A stretch of DNA of 64,000 bases from Schistocerca nitens (Eukaryota > Arthropoda > Insecta > Orthoptera > Acrididae). A program made the position numbers and the translations under genes. The notes under the pieces were generated by a model, which had not been told where the DNA came from, made no database searches, and was given only the letters and a program-made list of their open reading frames with translations. The stretch covers positions 178,828,178 to 178,892,177 of the forward strand of contig NC_064622.1 of the NCBI RefSeq assembly GCF_023898315.1, read 5' to 3'. Shown one piece after another: positions 1 through 12,500 of the stretch. Position 1 is the stretch's first letter. Every line of letters starts with the position of its first letter.

Positions 1-608
1 GTACATAGCTGGATCAGGAGGCAATATGTAGAATATTGGACTAAGATCCAAAACCAAAAATATGACAAGTTATGATGTCAAAAGCATGTTTTAAGAGAAG
101 TTCTGCAATTCTGGGCTTGAGCAGGATGCAGTTTAAATTCATAGTAGGTCTATCGACTTTCCATGTTAACTTCAAGAAACACCTGCCCACAATGTGTATA
201 GAGAAAGAAATTCCTAAGTACAATCTTCCATTGTGAAGCACTGGAGGCCAAAAGGTTCAAAATATTTGCATAGTTAATTCCTAAACACATTGTGTCTAAG
301 AAATACCAAGTAAATGGTCTCCTACTACAGTTCAAGGGTACTGGCTGGCTGTACTAGAATGGCAGGCAGAGATACAACACAATAAATTTCGTTTTGGTGT
401 GGTCAAGAAGGGGCTACATCCAGTGTTGTTTTGACTCCCAGATTAAAAAAAAGAAAACAAATCAATACAGTAGTTAACTCAGTTCTTAGAACAAATGCTT
501 AAATCAGTTACATGTGAGAAAAACTGATTTTCATCTCCACAGCCCAAAATATCTGGAATCCCTACCATCTTTAACCCTAAATGGGACAAATCTCAACTTC
601 TCTCCTTC
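1..608. other. 5' flanking DNA, no gene recognised
   Basis: I see no coding exon, RNA gene or transposon terminus that I can name here. The short open frames lack recognisable motifs. It forms the left flank of the RTE-type LINE insertion that begins after the target-site duplication at 609-619. Confidence 0.5.
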
Positions 609-632
609 AGAAAAGAGTTGCTGTTGTGGTCT

Positions 633-1019
633 TCAGTCCTGAGACTGGTTTGATGCAGCTCTCCATGCTACTCTATCCCGTGCAAGCTTCTTCATCTCCC
701 AGTACCTACTGCAACCTACATCCTTCTGAATCTGTTTAGTGTATTTATCTCTTGGTCTCCCTCTACGATTTTTACCCTCCACACTGCCCTCCAGTACTAA
801 ATTGGTGATCCCTTGTTGCCCCAGAACATGTCCTACCAACCGATCCCTTCTTGTAGTCAAGTTGTGCCACAAACTTCTCTTCTCCCCAATCCTATTCAAT
901 ACCTCCCCACTAGTTATATGATCTATCCATCTAATCTTCAGCATTCTTCTGTAGCACCACATTTCGAAAATTCTATTCTCTTCTTGTCCAAACTAGTTAT
1001 CGTCCATGTTTCACTTTCA
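633..1019 (-). pseudogene. RTE ORF, C-terminal tail
   Basis: Minus-strand C-terminal segment after the SINE insertion, with the family-typical block [12 protein letters not shown] and ending in [10 protein letters not shown] before the stop next to the CAA-type 3' tail. The same terminal residues occur in the copies at 35.6 kb, 40.1 kb and 61.3 kb, confirming a common 3' end. Confidence 0.85.
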
Positions 1020-1030
1020 TACATGGCTAC

Positions 1031-1219
1031 AAATGGCTCTGAGCACTATGGGACTTAACATCTATGGTCATCAGTCCCCTAGAACTTAGAACTACTTAAA
1101 CCTAACCAACCTAAGGACATCACACACATCCATGCCCGAGGCAGGATTCGAACCTGCGACCATAGCAGTCGCTCGGTTCCGGACTGAGCACCTAGAACCG
1201 CGAGACCACCGCGGCGAGC
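1031..1219 (-). mobile_element. tRNA-derived SINE inserted in the RTE copy
   Basis: Read on the minus strand, it opens with a tRNA-like head containing a pol III B-box-like GGTTCGAATCC, followed by a tail with GGGACTGATGACC and ending in GTGCTCAGAGCCATTT. It is flanked by an 11-bp target-site duplication tacatggctac at 1020-1030 and 1220-1230, and removing it restores the RTE sequence. It resembles a SINE family I recall from Schistocerca; a second copy is at 29237-29416. The tail holds a 6-bp stem (1050-1055 with 1073-1078). Confidence 0.92.
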
Positions 1220-1230
1220 TACATGGCTAC

Positions 1231-2925
1231 GCTCCATACAAATACTTTCAGAAACGACTTCCTGACACCTAAATCAATACTCGATGTTAACAAATTTCTC
1301 TTCTTCAGAAACGCTTTCCTTGCCATTGCCAGTCTACATTTTATATCCTCTCTACTTCGACCATCATCAGTTATTTTGCTCCCCAAATAGCAAAACTCTT
1401 TTACTAGTTTAAGTGTCTCATTTCCTAATCTAATTCCCTCAGCATCACCTGACTTAATTCGACTACATTCCATTATCCTCGTTTTGCTTTTGTTGATGTT
1501 CATCTTATACCCTCCTTCCAAGACACTGTCCATTCTGTTCAACTGCTCTTCCAAGTCCTTTGCTGTCTCTGACATAATTACAATGTCATCGGAGAACCTC
1601 AAAGTTTTTATTTCATCTCCATGGATTTTAATACCTACTCCGAACTTTTCTTTTGTTTCCTTTATTACTTTCTCAATATAAAGATTGAATAACATCGGGG
1701 AGAGGCTACAACCCTGTCTCACTCCCTTCCCAACCACCGCTTCCCTTTCATGTCCCTCGACTCTTATAACTGCCATCTGGTTCCTGTACAAATTTTAAAT
1801 AGGATTTCACTCCCTGTATTTTACCCCTGTCACCTTTAGAATTTGAAAGTGAGTATTCCAATCAACATTGTCAAAAGCTTTCTCTAAGTCTACAAATGCT
1901 AGAAACGTAGGTTTGCCTTTCCTTAATCTAGCTTCTAAGATAAGTCGTAGGGTCAGTATTGCCTCACGTGCTCCAATATTTCTACGGAATCCAAACTGAT
2001 CTTCCCCAAGGTCGGCTTCTACTAGTTTTTCCATTCGTCTGTGAAGAATTCCTGTTAGTATTTTGCATCTGTGACTTATTAAACTGATTGTTTGGTAATT
2101 TTCACATCTGTCAGCACCTGCTTTCTTTGGGATTGGAATTATTATATTCTTCTTGAGGTCTGAGGGTATTTCGCCTGTCTCATACATCTTGCTCACCAGA
2201 TGGTAGAGTTTTGTCAGGACTGGCTCTCCCAAGGCTGTCAGTAATTCTAATGGAATGTTGTCTACTCCCAGGGCTTTGTTTCGACTCAGGTCTTTCAGTG
2301 CTCTGTCAAACTCTTCACGCAGTATCGTATCTCCCATTTCATCTTCATCTACATCCTCTTCCATTTCCATAATATTGTCCTCAAGTACATCACCCTTGTA
2401 TAGACCCTCTATATACTCCTTCCACCTTTCTGCTTTCCCTTCTGTGCCTAGAACTGGGTTTCCATCTGAACTCTTGATATTCATACAAGTTGTTTTCTTT
2501 TCTCCAAAGGTCTCTTCAATTTTCCTGTAGGCAGTACCTATCTTACCCCTAGTGAGGTAAGCCTCTACATCCTTACATTTGTCCTCTAGCCATCCCTGCT
2601 TAGCAATTTTGCACTTCCTGTCGATCTCATTTTTGAGACGTTTATATTCCTTTTTGCCTGCTTCATTTACTGCATTTTTATATTTTCTCCTTTCATCAAT
2701 TAAATTCAATATTTCTTCTGTTACACAAGGATTTCTACTAGCCCTCGCCGTTTTACCTACTTGATCCTCTGCTGCCTTCACCACTTCATCTCTCAAAGCC
2801 ACCCATTCTTCTTCTACTGTATTTCTTTCCCCCATTCCTGTCAATTGTTCCTTTATGCTCTCCCTGTAACTCTGTACAACCTCTGGTTTAGTCATTTTAT
2901 CCAGGTCCCATCTCCTTAAATTCAC
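1231..2925 (-). pseudogene. RTE ORF, reverse transcriptase remnant
   Basis: The minus strand carries ordered reverse-transcriptase blocks: IPKKAGADRCENYQTISL, EDQFGFRRNIGAREA, FVDLEKAFDNVDW, then after a frame break near 1800 VRQGCSLSPMLFNLYIE and RFSDDIVIMSE. The catalytic box reads FSDD rather than the usual FADD. Downstream is [17 protein letters not shown] and the helical tail. At least one frameshift separates the two halves, so the copy is inactive. Confidence 0.9.
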
Positions 2926-3407
2926 ACCTTTTTGCAGTTTCTTCAGCTTTTAATCTACAGTTCATAACCAATAGATTGTGGTCAGAGTCCACATCTGCCC
3001 CTGGAAATGTCTTATAATTTAAAACCTGGTTCCTAAATCTCTGTCTTACCATTATATAATCTATCTGAAACCTGTCAGTATCTCCAGGGTTCTTCCATGT
3101 ATACAACCTTCTTTTATCATTCTTGAACCAAGTGTTAGCTATGATTAAGTTGTGCTCTGTGCAAAATTCTACCAGACAGCTTCCTCTTTCATTTCTTAGC
3201 CCCAATCCATATTAGCCTACTACGTTTCCTTCTCCTCCTTTTCCTACTACTGAATTCCAGTCACCCATGACTATTAAATTTTCGTCTCCCATCACTATCT
3301 GAGTAATTTCTTTTATTTCATCATACATTTCTTCAATTTCTTCGTCATCTGCAGAGCTAGTTGGCATATAAACTTCTACTACTGTGGTAGGCGTGGGCTT
3401 CGTATCT
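2897..3407 (-). pseudogene. RTE ORF, AP-like endonuclease remnant
   Basis: Minus-strand peptide with the APE-type endonuclease signature MGDWNSVVG, interrupted by a stop near 3210, then a second stretch with the typical late endonuclease block ending in DVDSDHNLLVMN (SDH catalytic motif). The N-terminal half of the nuclease is missing because the copy is 5'-truncated at 3407. It would nick target DNA for target-primed reverse transcription in an intact element. Confidence 0.85.
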
Positions 3408-3418
3408 AGAAAAGAGTT

Positions 3419-3930
3419 CAGGAGAAGTAATAGATGAAAATCTAAATGTGACTGAATACATAACTGCAATATGCAAGAAGACATCAGTATATCTCCATGC
3501 CCCGCAAAAATCTAAAGAGCTCGTCCCTCTTGACCTGAAAAAGAAATTTGTACAGACACTTACACTTCCAAGTACTGCTTACAGCGATGTTATCCTGCAA
3601 GGCTTTCCTCAGGAAAGCTCACAGCCCCTGGAATTGGTTATGAATGCCTGTGTGCGTTATATCTGTGATGTTCGACTTTTTTTATTGTAGTTCTCCATCA
3701 TATGCACAACTATTCAGTTTGTGGTTCTTTATATCTGTGATGTTCGACTTTTTTTATTGTAGTTCTTTATCATATGCACAACTATTCAGGTTGTGTGCAG
3801 ACAAGCACATACATTTCTATACCATCTGTCTTCTCTACTGTCTTATCAACTGTCCCTTAATATATCTCCCTAATCTTACCACTCTTATCAGAAAAACATG
3901 TTAGAAACCCCTGTTCCCATTAACATAAAA
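3419..3930 (+). pseudogene. LINE reverse-transcriptase C-terminal fragment with tandem duplication
   Basis: Plus-strand peptide similar to the region just after the RT domain of jockey/CR1-like LINEs: DLKKKFVQTLTLP, then MNACVRYICDV, SPSYAQLF and CLLYCLINC. A 72-bp segment (3657-3728) is repeated in tandem at 3729-3800, duplicating the SPSYAQLF block. The RTE element at 620-3407 inserted at the left edge of this older fragment. Clade uncertain. Confidence 0.65.
3657..3800. repeat. 72-bp tandem duplication
   Basis: Two adjacent copies, 3657-3728 and 3729-about 3800, with only a few differences, including ctccat versus ctttat. The duplication lies within the LINE RT fragment and looks like a local slippage event. 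Confidence 0.85.
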
Positions 3931-4879
3931 TTTTATCTGCCCCAGCCCATCTTCCAGCCACTTTCTCAAAGTTCTTCTCAGTAGCAGGAATCCAACTTTG
4001 GAATAACCCTTCACATTACATCAGAGGACTGAATAAAATCTGCATCTTCAGGTGACAGTTAATGCCATTGCTACTAATGCTACAACAAGGATTATCATTA
4101 TCCCTTTACGCACTCGTTACCCATGAATATCCTTCTTTCCAACCAGATCTTCCTCTTTTCCCATTATTCCTAGTTGGTGCAGTCTCCCTAAATTTCCTTT
4201 TCTCTGAACTCGCTGTATCTGAAAACATCTACCTTGTACACTTACAAATTCCTTTTAGATCTGCCACTATCATTATTTTTATTATTGTCATTATTATAAT
4301 TATCATCACTATTAGTGGCAGCAGCTGCAGTAATAACTTTATTAGTTCATAGTCAGTATTATTTACTCACATTGCCACTTCAGACAACCAACTCATTTTT
4401 ATACTATTTCTCATATTAAAATTGATATTTCTCAAGAAGCTACGATGCAAAAAAAGATACTTAAAGGATGAAATCCTGGTCTGATGAAAGAGGTCCAGTT
4501 AAACAAATAAATATTAATATATAATTCATTTATTACGCGAATATTTTCACGAAATATTGTCTTTTCTTATTATTTAATGATGAAATGTGTGAAGAAGCAC
4601 TGCTTTGCATTCGTATATGTCACATACTAGCAGAAAAAGCCCTTTTCAGCTTTGTCTTTATTTTCATTTGTTTTCTGAGAACGCTCAATAATATTATACT
4701 AACGAAAATTAAAAAAAAAAAAACTTAAAAATGTCGACTGTACGCTCAAAAATACTCTTGAATCTTCAAGCATCCTCTTAAGTACTATTAAATCCACTTA
4801 AGTATTTGATATTAACTACTCTGAGGCTCAGTTTTTCGTTTCTTTGCAGAACACAGAAAGTTTCAAAACATTCTAATGG
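3931..4879. other. AT-rich intergenic DNA
   Basis: AT-rich sequence with a short imperfect run of ATT/TAT around 4263-4310. No exon, RNA gene or transposon end recognised. Confidence 0.45.
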
Positions 4880-5032
4880 GAACATTAAAGGAAACTCTGC
4901 AACTTTCTTGAGCGTTCTAAAACATTCAGGAACTATCAAAAGTGTTAAAGAACACTCTGCGATATTCTAGAAGATTCTAGAGCGTTCTAAAACTTTCGAG
5001 AATATTTTAGAATATTCAGAAACAATCAAGAA
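4880..5032. promoter_or_regulatory. Heat-shock-element-like array (TTC/GAA in 5-bp register)
   Basis: Alternating TTC and GAA triplets fall in one 5-bp register. From 4905 to 5030 there are 26 register positions; 14 are exact (4905, 4915, 4925, 4930, 4950, 4965, 4970, 4975, 4985, 4995, 5000, 5010, 5015, 5030) and most others differ by one base. The core 4965-4987 reads TTC-GAA-TTC-GAG-TTC. This is the inverted-pentamer geometry bound by HSF trimers (nGAAnnTTCn). It lies about 1.5 kb upstream of the RSRC2-like ATG. It could instead be a decayed simple repeat that happens to have this geometry; function is inference. Confidence 0.5.
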
Positions 5033-5591
5033 TTAAAGCTCGATGAGCCTCTTATTTTTTTCCTTCGAAATATACATTAATGCAAAACAGAGGGAAGATG
5101 TCTGGTGACCTGCACAATGTGACAGCAACAACTTCAAACGCTCATATTTGCACAACAATAACAGCTACCAACGCAAGTACAGGTGTGCGCAACACTCATC
5201 TGACACAAAAACCAGTGATTGGTGGTAGACGGGCTCCCACTTCCAACAAAGCCAGCCATCTCGTATCCAATGCGGATTTTAAAGAATGGACCTTTAAATA
5301 CCGAAATAATAAAACTAAAGTAAATCATTATATTCTCCTTACTGTGTAATTTAGTGACAGAAAATTTTGCTTTGTTTTCACTTTATTTCATTCGCAAGTA
5401 ACATATGCGATAACAATACAAATTAACTACATTTGTCATTTCATTATTTGGTGAGAAAAAAATGTAAATTCCTTGGGTTTTCCGCTCCAGAGCTAGCTAT
5501 ATATAACTGACTGTGAGAAAAACATTATTCTCTTAAATTAATTCCACTATACCTTAACTTCTGCCCTTGTGCCTTATTTATGGTGATACCC
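5033..5591. other. Intergenic DNA between the two TTC/GAA arrays
   Basis: Contains an unsupported 89-codon open frame (5080-5349) with no recognisable motif. No other feature seen. Confidence 0.4.
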
Positions 5592-5654
5592 TTCTAGGAG
5601 ATTCTGTAACATTCTGCAACATTTTACAACATCCTCACTCATTCTAGAACGTAC
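5592..5654. promoter_or_regulatory. Second HSE-like TTC/GAA array
   Basis: A further 5-bp-register run: exact TTC at 5592, 5602, 5612 and 5642 and GAA at 5647, with one-mismatch sites at most intervening positions. The pair at 5642-5649 forms TTCTAGAA. A near 10-bp periodic unit (attctgnaac) is also visible, so simple-repeat origin is possible. Located about 0.9 kb before the ATG. Confidence 0.4.
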
Positions 5655-6507
5655 TTTCTAGAGAGCCTCGGTCACTTCGGCAGTCGTTTCCTAGCTGAAT
5701 CAGCGATTTCCTATTAGAAGCCCACTAGTGCGATGGCCTATTTTGCTTTCTAACCCAACACGCGGTTCCAAACAGAAACCTTCTTCTCTGACATTCTTTC
5801 CGAGTAACTGTTGCAGTCATTTGCCGTTGTGTAGTCATTGCAGTAAGAAAATTTACATAGATTTGATCGACTTTATATTGGCAGTATAACTTAAACCCAG
5901 CCAAGGTATATTACCAAAAATAGTGAACTTAACTATTTGCGACAATTGTGTTTCATGTATTGAAAAGTAACTTCAGTCGGAGGTCAGATACAGTTTTGAG
6001 TACTGAAATGCACAATAGATATTTAGCTATGAAGATCTCGCATATTCTTCGGAAACGACATTTTTATCTCTACGCAAAACGAAAGGACTCAATCTAGGAA
6101 ATCAAGAAAAAGATTTCAAAGTATCGAAGATACAGATTGTTATCGACTTCACATAAGTGAATGTGTGATGAAAACGCAAATGATAGAAGCCTCGTGAAAT
6201 TAAGTATCATTAAGTTCTGTGTTTATTTTCGCACGTTCTAAAATTCAAAAAGTAGACAGAAATAGACATGTCACACTATCGATCAAGTACTTCTGCAAAC
6301 TTTCAAGGCTCAAAGTAGTCGTTTACAGACTATAGAAGGGCCTTGTTTTTCCGCCTTTATACATTTGAAATATTAATATCTCGTTTCAGCAAAGGTACTG
6401 TTATGTGATTTAGTGAAATTAGCAATTTTTTACGAAACTAAAGAAAAAAGACGAGGATCAAAGGTTGAGGTATTGTAAAACCTGGACGGAAAGCTAAAGA
6501 CGCCATA
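5655..6507 (+). promoter_or_regulatory. Presumed promoter and 5' UTR of the RSRC2-like gene
   Basis: No transposon was recognised between 5655 and the ATG, unlike most of the window, which suits a promoter/5' leader. I cannot place the transcription start. The stretch just before the ATG has in-frame stops, so the ORF cannot be extended upstream without another exon. Confidence 0.4.
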
Positions 6508-6570
6508 ATGGAATCGTTAGCTGGTTACGGTAGCGATGATGAAAGCAACGAAATGTTGCAAGATAACAAG
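6508..6570 (+). CDS. RSRC2: RSRC2-like exon 1 (start exon)
   Basis: Encodes residues 1-21, starting [15 protein letters not shown], ending in frame (phase 0) before the donor GTAAAT at 6571. The [10 protein letters not shown] motif resembles the conserved start of several nuclear acidic proteins. The following intron is only 166 bp. Confidence 0.85.
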
Positions 6571-9500
6571 GTAAATTTTAATTTAACTTTGTCGAAAGTG
6601 ATGATAGTCTCTATAGTGTCTCATGACATATTTGTAGTCTTTTATTTTGATGTGTGTCTCTCTCTCTCAAAGTTCTACACAATAGGGTGTCTCAATTTTT
6701 CTTTATTTTTCTGAAGCATTGTTTATTATTTTAAAGGAACCTATTGGAGGAGGCTCCGACACAGAAAACAAGCAAGAAGACGACGTCAATTACGATAACG
6801 TACAAATGGATATGAGTGAGGTAGGAATGTTTTACATTTGTTAAGTTTTAGGCTTATCAAGTCTTTGTTGTGCTTTATATGATGTAAGCTTAGATAAATA
6901 TTTAGGGTACCACAGATTGCGCCTGTAATTGGAATGCCATCCTTTCTTCTATGGCCACTGTTTTTCTGTGCCTCCATTATAGTAAGAAAGGAAGAGCCAA
7001 AAATGTCAAAGTTGTGTCAATAAGTGGTGGTTTTCCTGGTGCCCTAAATTTACGTTGTCATAACTTTTTTTCATGTTGCAATACCTGTAGGCCTGTGCAT
7101 TTTAGTTCTGAACTTATCCTTTTAAATGCTGTGAAAAGTCTTGGTGTTTCTTGCATCTGGCCTAGTTTAATGTTTATTTATTCATTTAACAAGGGAATGC
7201 ATAACATATTTGTCTTTTTTCAAAATGTGCGAGCGTTTGACATGCTATTTGGAAATCACTTAATTTTTCAACTCATGTGCCGAAAATGCGGCAATTTCTT
7301 CGGAAATGTTTGTAAAAGATCAAAAAATATTAACACATTCTTAAATATACTACCATGTGCATGGACAGTGGCGCCAAAGCCATCGCAAGGCGAGATGTGT
7401 AAAGTTCCCAACGGTCTGATCATCAAAGCAACCATCAACAATGTCACAAGATCATTTTGGGTGAGTACTGTCAGGACAGGTAACGAATATTTACAAAGAG
7501 TAAACAGAGAAACTGAATTCAAGTAAGGTCTTTCTTAATTTGTGTAGGTATAATTTTGTCTGTAAGAGTTTAGGCTTATTTCACCATCTGATGCTATGTC
7601 AGGTGTGAGTTTACCCACTTACTGGTTTGTGAAACATTTTGGGCATTACAATTCATATGTATTCCCAAAAGGTTTTCCCAAATCAAATGTGCAGAATTAC
7701 CAAACACATTTTCAAATTGATTTATGGCTCATTAATGCTCACCTAATCAATTTGAAGATGAGGGTATATTGGTGCAGGTCATCCTACTATCTGTGAAAAA
7801 AGACTAACCCTGCTGATTACTTTCTCTGTCTTACATTATTATTGAATATATTATTGTAACCATAGACTTTGAGCAAAGGCATAATGTTTATTTTTCAGCA
7901 TAATGGCTCAGTAACAACCAGTAAGGTTTTAACACATTTTTGTCTCCCAGGAAACTTTTGCTCCTTTAATAGCCCTTGATTTTTCTGCTCTAACCTGTCC
8001 TTATCTAGTATCAATAAGGTATGTTTGATTTGTTTACTCAAAAATATGTGTTACTGGGGAACTATAATTTGGCGTCTGCTGAGTAGGGGTTGCAGGTAGA
8101 GTCTATAGGGTATGGTGCGATTGGGATGTGGGGGAGGGGGGGGGGCAGCAAACTCTGCATCAGTGTACTGTAAGTATGCTGTGCAGACAACAGTAACCTG
8201 TGTTGTGAGCTCCCACAAACTCTTGCTATCTGGCTTCTTTTTCCGAACTGGAGTAGAAGGTAATCCCATGATGGGCCAGCAACCACATCACCCATTTTCG
8301 AAACAATCACAATGAAAATAGCACATCAAAACAGTGACCACACAGCTCAGCCGCAAAGCAGACAACATTGCAGTCAACATTGACTAGTGGTATGGTGCAC
8401 AGTTTGCAATGACCATTCGCAAATCACTAAGACATTGATCGGAAACAGGGAGTGCTTGAGACAAGTTACAGTTCCCACACAGTAATTTGAAAGACACTGT
8501 CACTTAACATGTCTTCTGAGCAGCAACAGTAAGATATCTACATTGACAGTGGTGAGTGAGGGGTTCAGTTACATTCTCAGATATAAAATTAGAGATGAGA
8601 AAAGCCTGGGCATGTTTCCATGTCCCAAAAAATAAGTTCGAAGTTATCGTAGTGAGCAGTAACAACCAATAGTTTACTGTCTTTTGTAAATTGACAATGT
8701 GGTGTACTGTCAACGATGTTCTGTGAATTTTGGATAGGGGGGAGTGGATGTGCATATTTGGTGTGGTAAGATGTAGAATTTCTTTGAATTGTATGATAGC
8801 TTGACATTTGACCACCTAGTATAGGTGAAGTGAACTTTTTTTGTACTTTTTGTGTTTTCTGTGTATCTTATTGTTTTGATTTTATGATGGTGTCCCTCAT
8901 TGACTGACGTGTTCCAACACTACAATCTTCCCTATTTGTCCATGCTCTTTTAGTGTGTAGTTATTTTCATAGTGTGTTTCCTTGAAGTTAAGTTCTGTAG
9001 ATCTTATTGTAAAATTTCAAAACGAGCTTGTGGCCAATTGCATTTTTTGTTTATTTTTAAAGTCTGTTGAGCTGATTGTTTCCTAATTTTGTTACATTAG
9101 GATACTGTGTGGTTATGCTTCCATTGTAGAATATGTACTACATACCAAATATTGTGATGCATACTAGTTACAATTAGAATTAACTTAGAATGGGGTTTCA
9201 TACTTTGGTGTAATTACATGTGCTAGAATATTTGAGTAAGTTTATGTGAATCTGTTAATTTGCTTGCTTTCTAGTTTATCTGTACCAAGGATATCCTGCC
9301 AAGATTCAGTCTGCACCCATTCCCTTTTACGTCAAGTACAGAATTCATTAGTAACTTTGAAGTAGGGTTGATGTGGCATCAGTCTGTGGAATTACCTTGA
9401 ATAATGTTCTGTGCTTGTGGGTAGACTGTGAGTATAGATACATACAAAGCTTCCATCAAATGCTAGTATTTGTAAAAGTCCTGTTGGCTATGCTGGTAGC

Positions 9501-12500
9501 CTCTATGATTGGTTTGTATTAAATTTTGTAACGGAGATATCTAACCTATAGACAGTATTTATTTTATTTTTTTTTTTTTTATTTAAGTGCTTGTGAAAAA
9601 ATTGTATTCATTTCAGAAAGGATTCTTGTAAACAGCAGGAGTGCAGTTTGTCAGACGTTGAGAATTTCTGTTGCTGTGAAATAATTGGATCAAAGTTTAT
9701 GATTAGCAGTGACACACTCAAAATTATTGAATCACAATCCAAGCAGTATAATTGTATTATAATGCGTCCTTGTTTTGTGTCCTTCTGTAAGACAGGTTAG
9801 ACTTATCTGAAACTTAATTTAGTAGACTTTACAGACTCTGTGAAGTCAGAAGACTGAAGGCATGCTTGATATCAGTCTTAAAAATAATCTCTTTTATGGA
9901 TAATACCATGTTGTCTGCATTCATGTATAACTGTTGTTATGCTATGGTCTGTGCAAATTACTTTTACTTTTCGTGGTATTTGGTATCTTTAATAATTTAA
10001 CATGATTTTTATTTACCATTCATTCTGTCTGGCTGGTTCATGTGGTTGGATGCATTTAACAAATGGATAAATAAAGCTGCAATCACCCAAGAGGTTGATT
10101 ATGAACAACAGAGTGCTTCACTGTGTGTTGTCATGTAGCATTTTGTTTGCCCATACTTTGCTGAATGACATGAAGCAGATAACCTGTCGTGAGACGAATT
10201 GTAACGTTAAACATGATGTAAAGTTTTCAGAAATTTGAAGCATGCAGAATGTAGGTCACATAAAGTTCTGCAGAGCAGGCGACTATAGGGCAGATTATAA
10301 ATTTTTGAATATGATTTGTAACACAACAATGAGCCCTAAAGTCAATCTTAGGTGTCACAAACAACCAAAAAATGTGGGGAAATAACACTCAGTTTCTGTT
10401 CCAGTTAGTAATAGACTTAATACACGGTTGTTTAACCCAGTCAACTAAGACCAAAACAGTTAAAATAAGGAAAAAATTGTTTAGTCATAAATTTTTGTAT
10501 GATGATAGAAGGAAGTTCCTTGAGCAACACACTGCAAAACTTGACTGGTGGAGCATGACTGCAGATGTGGGGGTGTTGAATAACTCAAAAATCTCTAGGC
10601 CTAGGACTAATAGTTTCCATTTTGTAGGGGTGGGTAAAACTTTTTGTTAAATTGAGTAAGTTTGGAACAAACGTTAAACGTGTGTATCACATCTAAGTGT
10701 GGTAGTCTTATTAATGGTAAAACTATTCTGGGGAGGTAACAGGTTGGAAGGGGGGGGGGGGGAGAAAATGTGGGAAGGAAGGTAGGTTGCCGTATTGTGG
10801 TCATGTATTTTTCGTTCTTCGCAGGTCTGCAAACTACAGTTTGCCCAATGACTCACTGCTGGTTATGGCATTGCATGCACACACCTGGAGGATGGGGGGG
10901 GGGAGTGTTTATTTTCCACAAAGTGCATTAACACTGCATAGAATACATGAGAGTTACTGACAATCTTCATTCAGGAAATACATGTGGACAGATTCTATGT
11001 AAATCTGTACATTGTTTTACATTCATAGAGGGAAAATTGATTCATCATTTTCCTGTATAGCAGTTGTAGTGTTCTTCCAGGAAAGCAAACTTCCCTGCGC
11101 TGTAAACAGTTTGTTCAGTCTACAGGCAGGCTATAGCTTCCACCATTTCCCATCCAGTTCTCGTATGTGCATAGACAAAATAACTTCACTGCACTCATGT
11201 TTATATAGTGCAATTATTTTCAGTTTGAATGGCTACTTGTTTGCAGTTATGTGAGATTTTAGGAAAATACATTGCTTTACACAATGGCTGAGAAGTGTGT
11301 TTACTGTGAATGTGATGTCAGTTGCCTACTTAATGTTGGTGAGAAAGGATTTGGATAGAAAAATGTGGCACTTTCCTGCTGTCTATTGTTGAACAATATA
11401 TTGTAAAGCCAAGGAACCATGATTTAGTCACTTGGTGGGGAATTAATGAATGACCGGAATGTTAGTGCACTTCTCTCGCTGTTAATAGTGTTGTGGTCCC
11501 TGCATAAATCTCTTCCATTCAGGAACTTCTGGCACTTGAAGAACGGGCTGCACCGATTGGAGCCACTTACTATACATCCAAAGTATGTCTCGCAAGGTGG
11601 GTATGAATATGTTGAATGAATTCTAGTGTACAATTTCACATGTCAGCCTTGACCAGTGACATAGCTGACCCAAAGGTGCTAGAGAGAGGAAATACTTGAA
11701 AATGACAATGCTTATTCCTAAACAAATGAATGTCGCACAGAAAAAAGTAATATGCATACATAAGTTACAATTGTAGGTCACATCATTAACTACTTAGCCA
11801 TGAATTTATCACAAATAAATTACGATAAGAAACGAAATGACAGAAAAATGGAAATATACATAAATGAAATAAATTATTGTAGTTTGTACAATTAAGTAAA
11901 AGAATTACAGACAACCTTTAACATCCACTCTAATACACTGCATAATAAACTCATAACATTATAAAATCATGGTAATAATCAATAATAAATATTGACTCTC
12001 CTGTGACTAGCATGGGAAAGCAGAGGTTTTTCGGCGGGACAAACTATAAAATCTTAACAAAACCACAAAAACAAACACACAGAAACATATGCAAAACATG
12101 TAACTCAGATCCATGAAAAATGACGTGGTTCGACAGCTAGAATTCATTTATATAGGTCAATTCTAGTTGTCGATTACAAGATTTGTTATTTTTGCAGAAA
12201 TTGTGTAGTGTGCATTCCTTTAGGATTTTCATCATTGACATTGCTCTGTCTTCATAGGATCCTGCCCAAGCTCACTCTCGGAAATCGTTCCACATTCCGG
12301 AAAAAAACAGCCTGATATTTGTGAGGCCCAAGATTATGACGTGATCGTTACCGTTTTCACTCGTTGCAGTTTAAGCTGTTCTCGTAGGTTCCTGCCTAAC
12401 CACACTTCGGAAATCATGATGTGTTTCGAATAAACGGCATAGCTTACACCAGGTACTAAGACAACCACAGATAACATTTAATAACAGGCCACTTACATCC

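Larger units (their letters stand above)
620..3407 (-). mobile_element. RTE-type non-LTR retrotransposon, 5'-truncated copy 1
   Basis: The element is read on the minus strand. It contains an AP-endonuclease remnant, a reverse transcriptase and a short C-terminal tail, and ends at its 3' side in a CAA/TTG-type tail near 620-640. An 11-bp target-site duplication, agaaaagagtt, is present at 609-619 and 3408-3418, which fixes both boundaries. The encoded protein is of the type often annotated as craniofacial development protein 2-like in insects. The absence of RNase H and the microsatellite-like tail fit the RTE clade; clade naming is from family knowledge. The copy is dead (frame breaks) and was later hit by a SINE at 1031-1219. 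Three further tails of the same family lie at 35619-36247, 40089-40603 and 60702-61407. Confidence 0.9.

Noticed and set aside
1128-1219. tRNA gene call in the first SINE
   Set aside because: Only the tRNA-like head of a SINE; flanked by a TSD within an RTE copy.
6951-7526. 191-codon open frame on the plus strand in intron 2
   Set aside because: No recognisable domain, no splice or start support, and codon content resembles random AT-rich DNA.
8051-8269. Proline-rich minus-strand ORF
   Set aside because: Arises from a G-rich run on the plus strand; no supporting features.
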